64,000 nt of DNA from Paenibacillus sp. 1001270B_150601_E10. Its GTDB lineage: Bacteria; Bacillota; Bacilli; Paenibacillales; Paenibacillaceae. Positions 63,940-64,000 of the stretch are shown here, piece after piece. Under the pieces are notes generated by a model. That model made no database searches, had not been told where the DNA came from, and was given only the letters and a program-made list of their open reading frames with translations. Position 1 is the first letter of the stretch. Each line of letters starts with the position of its first letter. Location of the stretch: positions 107,324 to 171,323 of the forward strand of contig NZ_JADMOL010000001.1 in assembly GCF_015558675.1 (NCBI RefSeq). Reading direction: 5' to 3'. The translations under genes were made by a program, and so were the position numbers.

Positions 63940-64000
63940 GACGGCTGTACAAGCCTGTCTCTCTAACATACACATAAACAGAAGAACAGGCACACAGAGC
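63940..64000. other. Right window edge
   Basis: Sixty-one bases after the PadR gene, without recognisable features. Confidence 0.4.

Noticed and set aside
1..64000. CRISPR arrays, tRNA or rRNA genes, prophage attachment sites
   Set aside because: No regularly spaced direct repeats with spacers, tRNA cloverleaf signatures, rRNA sequence or integrase genes were seen.

Overview
The window looks like a chromosomal segment of an aerobic, endospore-forming Firmicute, most likely Paenibacillus or a close relative. The evidence is strong GGAGG-type ribosome binding sites, frequent TTG and GTG starts, a LexA/YneA SOS locus with Gram-positive SOS boxes, GlnR-type nitrogen control, the sporulation genes spoVK and cotE, and the conserved order cotE, amidoligase, mutS, mutL, methyltransferase, miaA, hfq ... 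spoVK, ynbB, glnR, glnA. No rRNA, tRNA, CRISPR array or intact mobile element was seen. Species is not assigned.

Layout. 0-6.2 kb: partial Gfo/Idh/MocA oxidoreductase, ribonuclease Z, and a divergent pair for methionine synthesis (metH) and salvage (mtnD). 6.2-12.5 kb: leftward 2-aminoethylphosphonate uptake and degradation operon (binding protein, ATPase, one-piece double permease, PhnX, PhnW) with a Pho-box-like array upstream. 12.6-17.4 kb: YtkA-like lipoprotein, HAD phosphatase, small membrane proteins, and the SOS locus (ynzC, yneA, lexA) with five SOS-box-like palindromes. 17.4-26.0 kb: a decayed accessory zone with broken copies of a Nudix hydrolase, a copper-amine-oxidase-N-like secreted protein, a sugar-phosphate isomerase, a VOC protein, an SF2 helicase, a small membrane protein and two IS1595-type transposase tails, sprinkled with a short same-orientation repeat. 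Intact genes inside it include a VOC protein, a queuosine-precursor transporter under a preQ1-I riboswitch, a Vat-like acetyltransferase and a DUF2975 protein.

26.0-46.0 kb: leftward core block: glnRA, ynbB, spoVK, a YdcF-like protein, a PBP1A-type transglycosylase/transpeptidase, hfq, miaA, an RsmJ-like methyltransferase, mutL, mutS, a COOH-NH2 amidoligase-like gene next to cotE, an aromatic-acid-exporter-like protein and rplY/ctc. 46.1-49.0 kb: an SsuABC/ThiXYZ-like ABC importer. 49.3-54.6 kb: an ABC-2 exporter with two permeases, divergent from a NarL-type two-component system, an arrangement like linearmycin resistance (LnrJK/LnrLMN).

54.6-57.6 kb: a sulfane-sulfur module, with a CstR-like repressor and a giant CoA-disulfide-reductase/rhodanese/TusA/DsrE fusion behind two near-perfect CstR/CsoR-type operators. 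57.8-59.3 kb: bacterial nitric oxide synthase overlapping by four bases a tandem-SH3 protein. 59.4-64.0 kb: M32 carboxypeptidase, a YqkB-like protein plus beta-carbonic anhydrase, a His-rich COG0523 GTPase and a PadR regulator.

The best candidates for unexplored biology are the nos/SH3 pair, the cotE/amidoligase pair, the sulfane-sulfur fusion with its operators, and the repeat family in the decayed zone.
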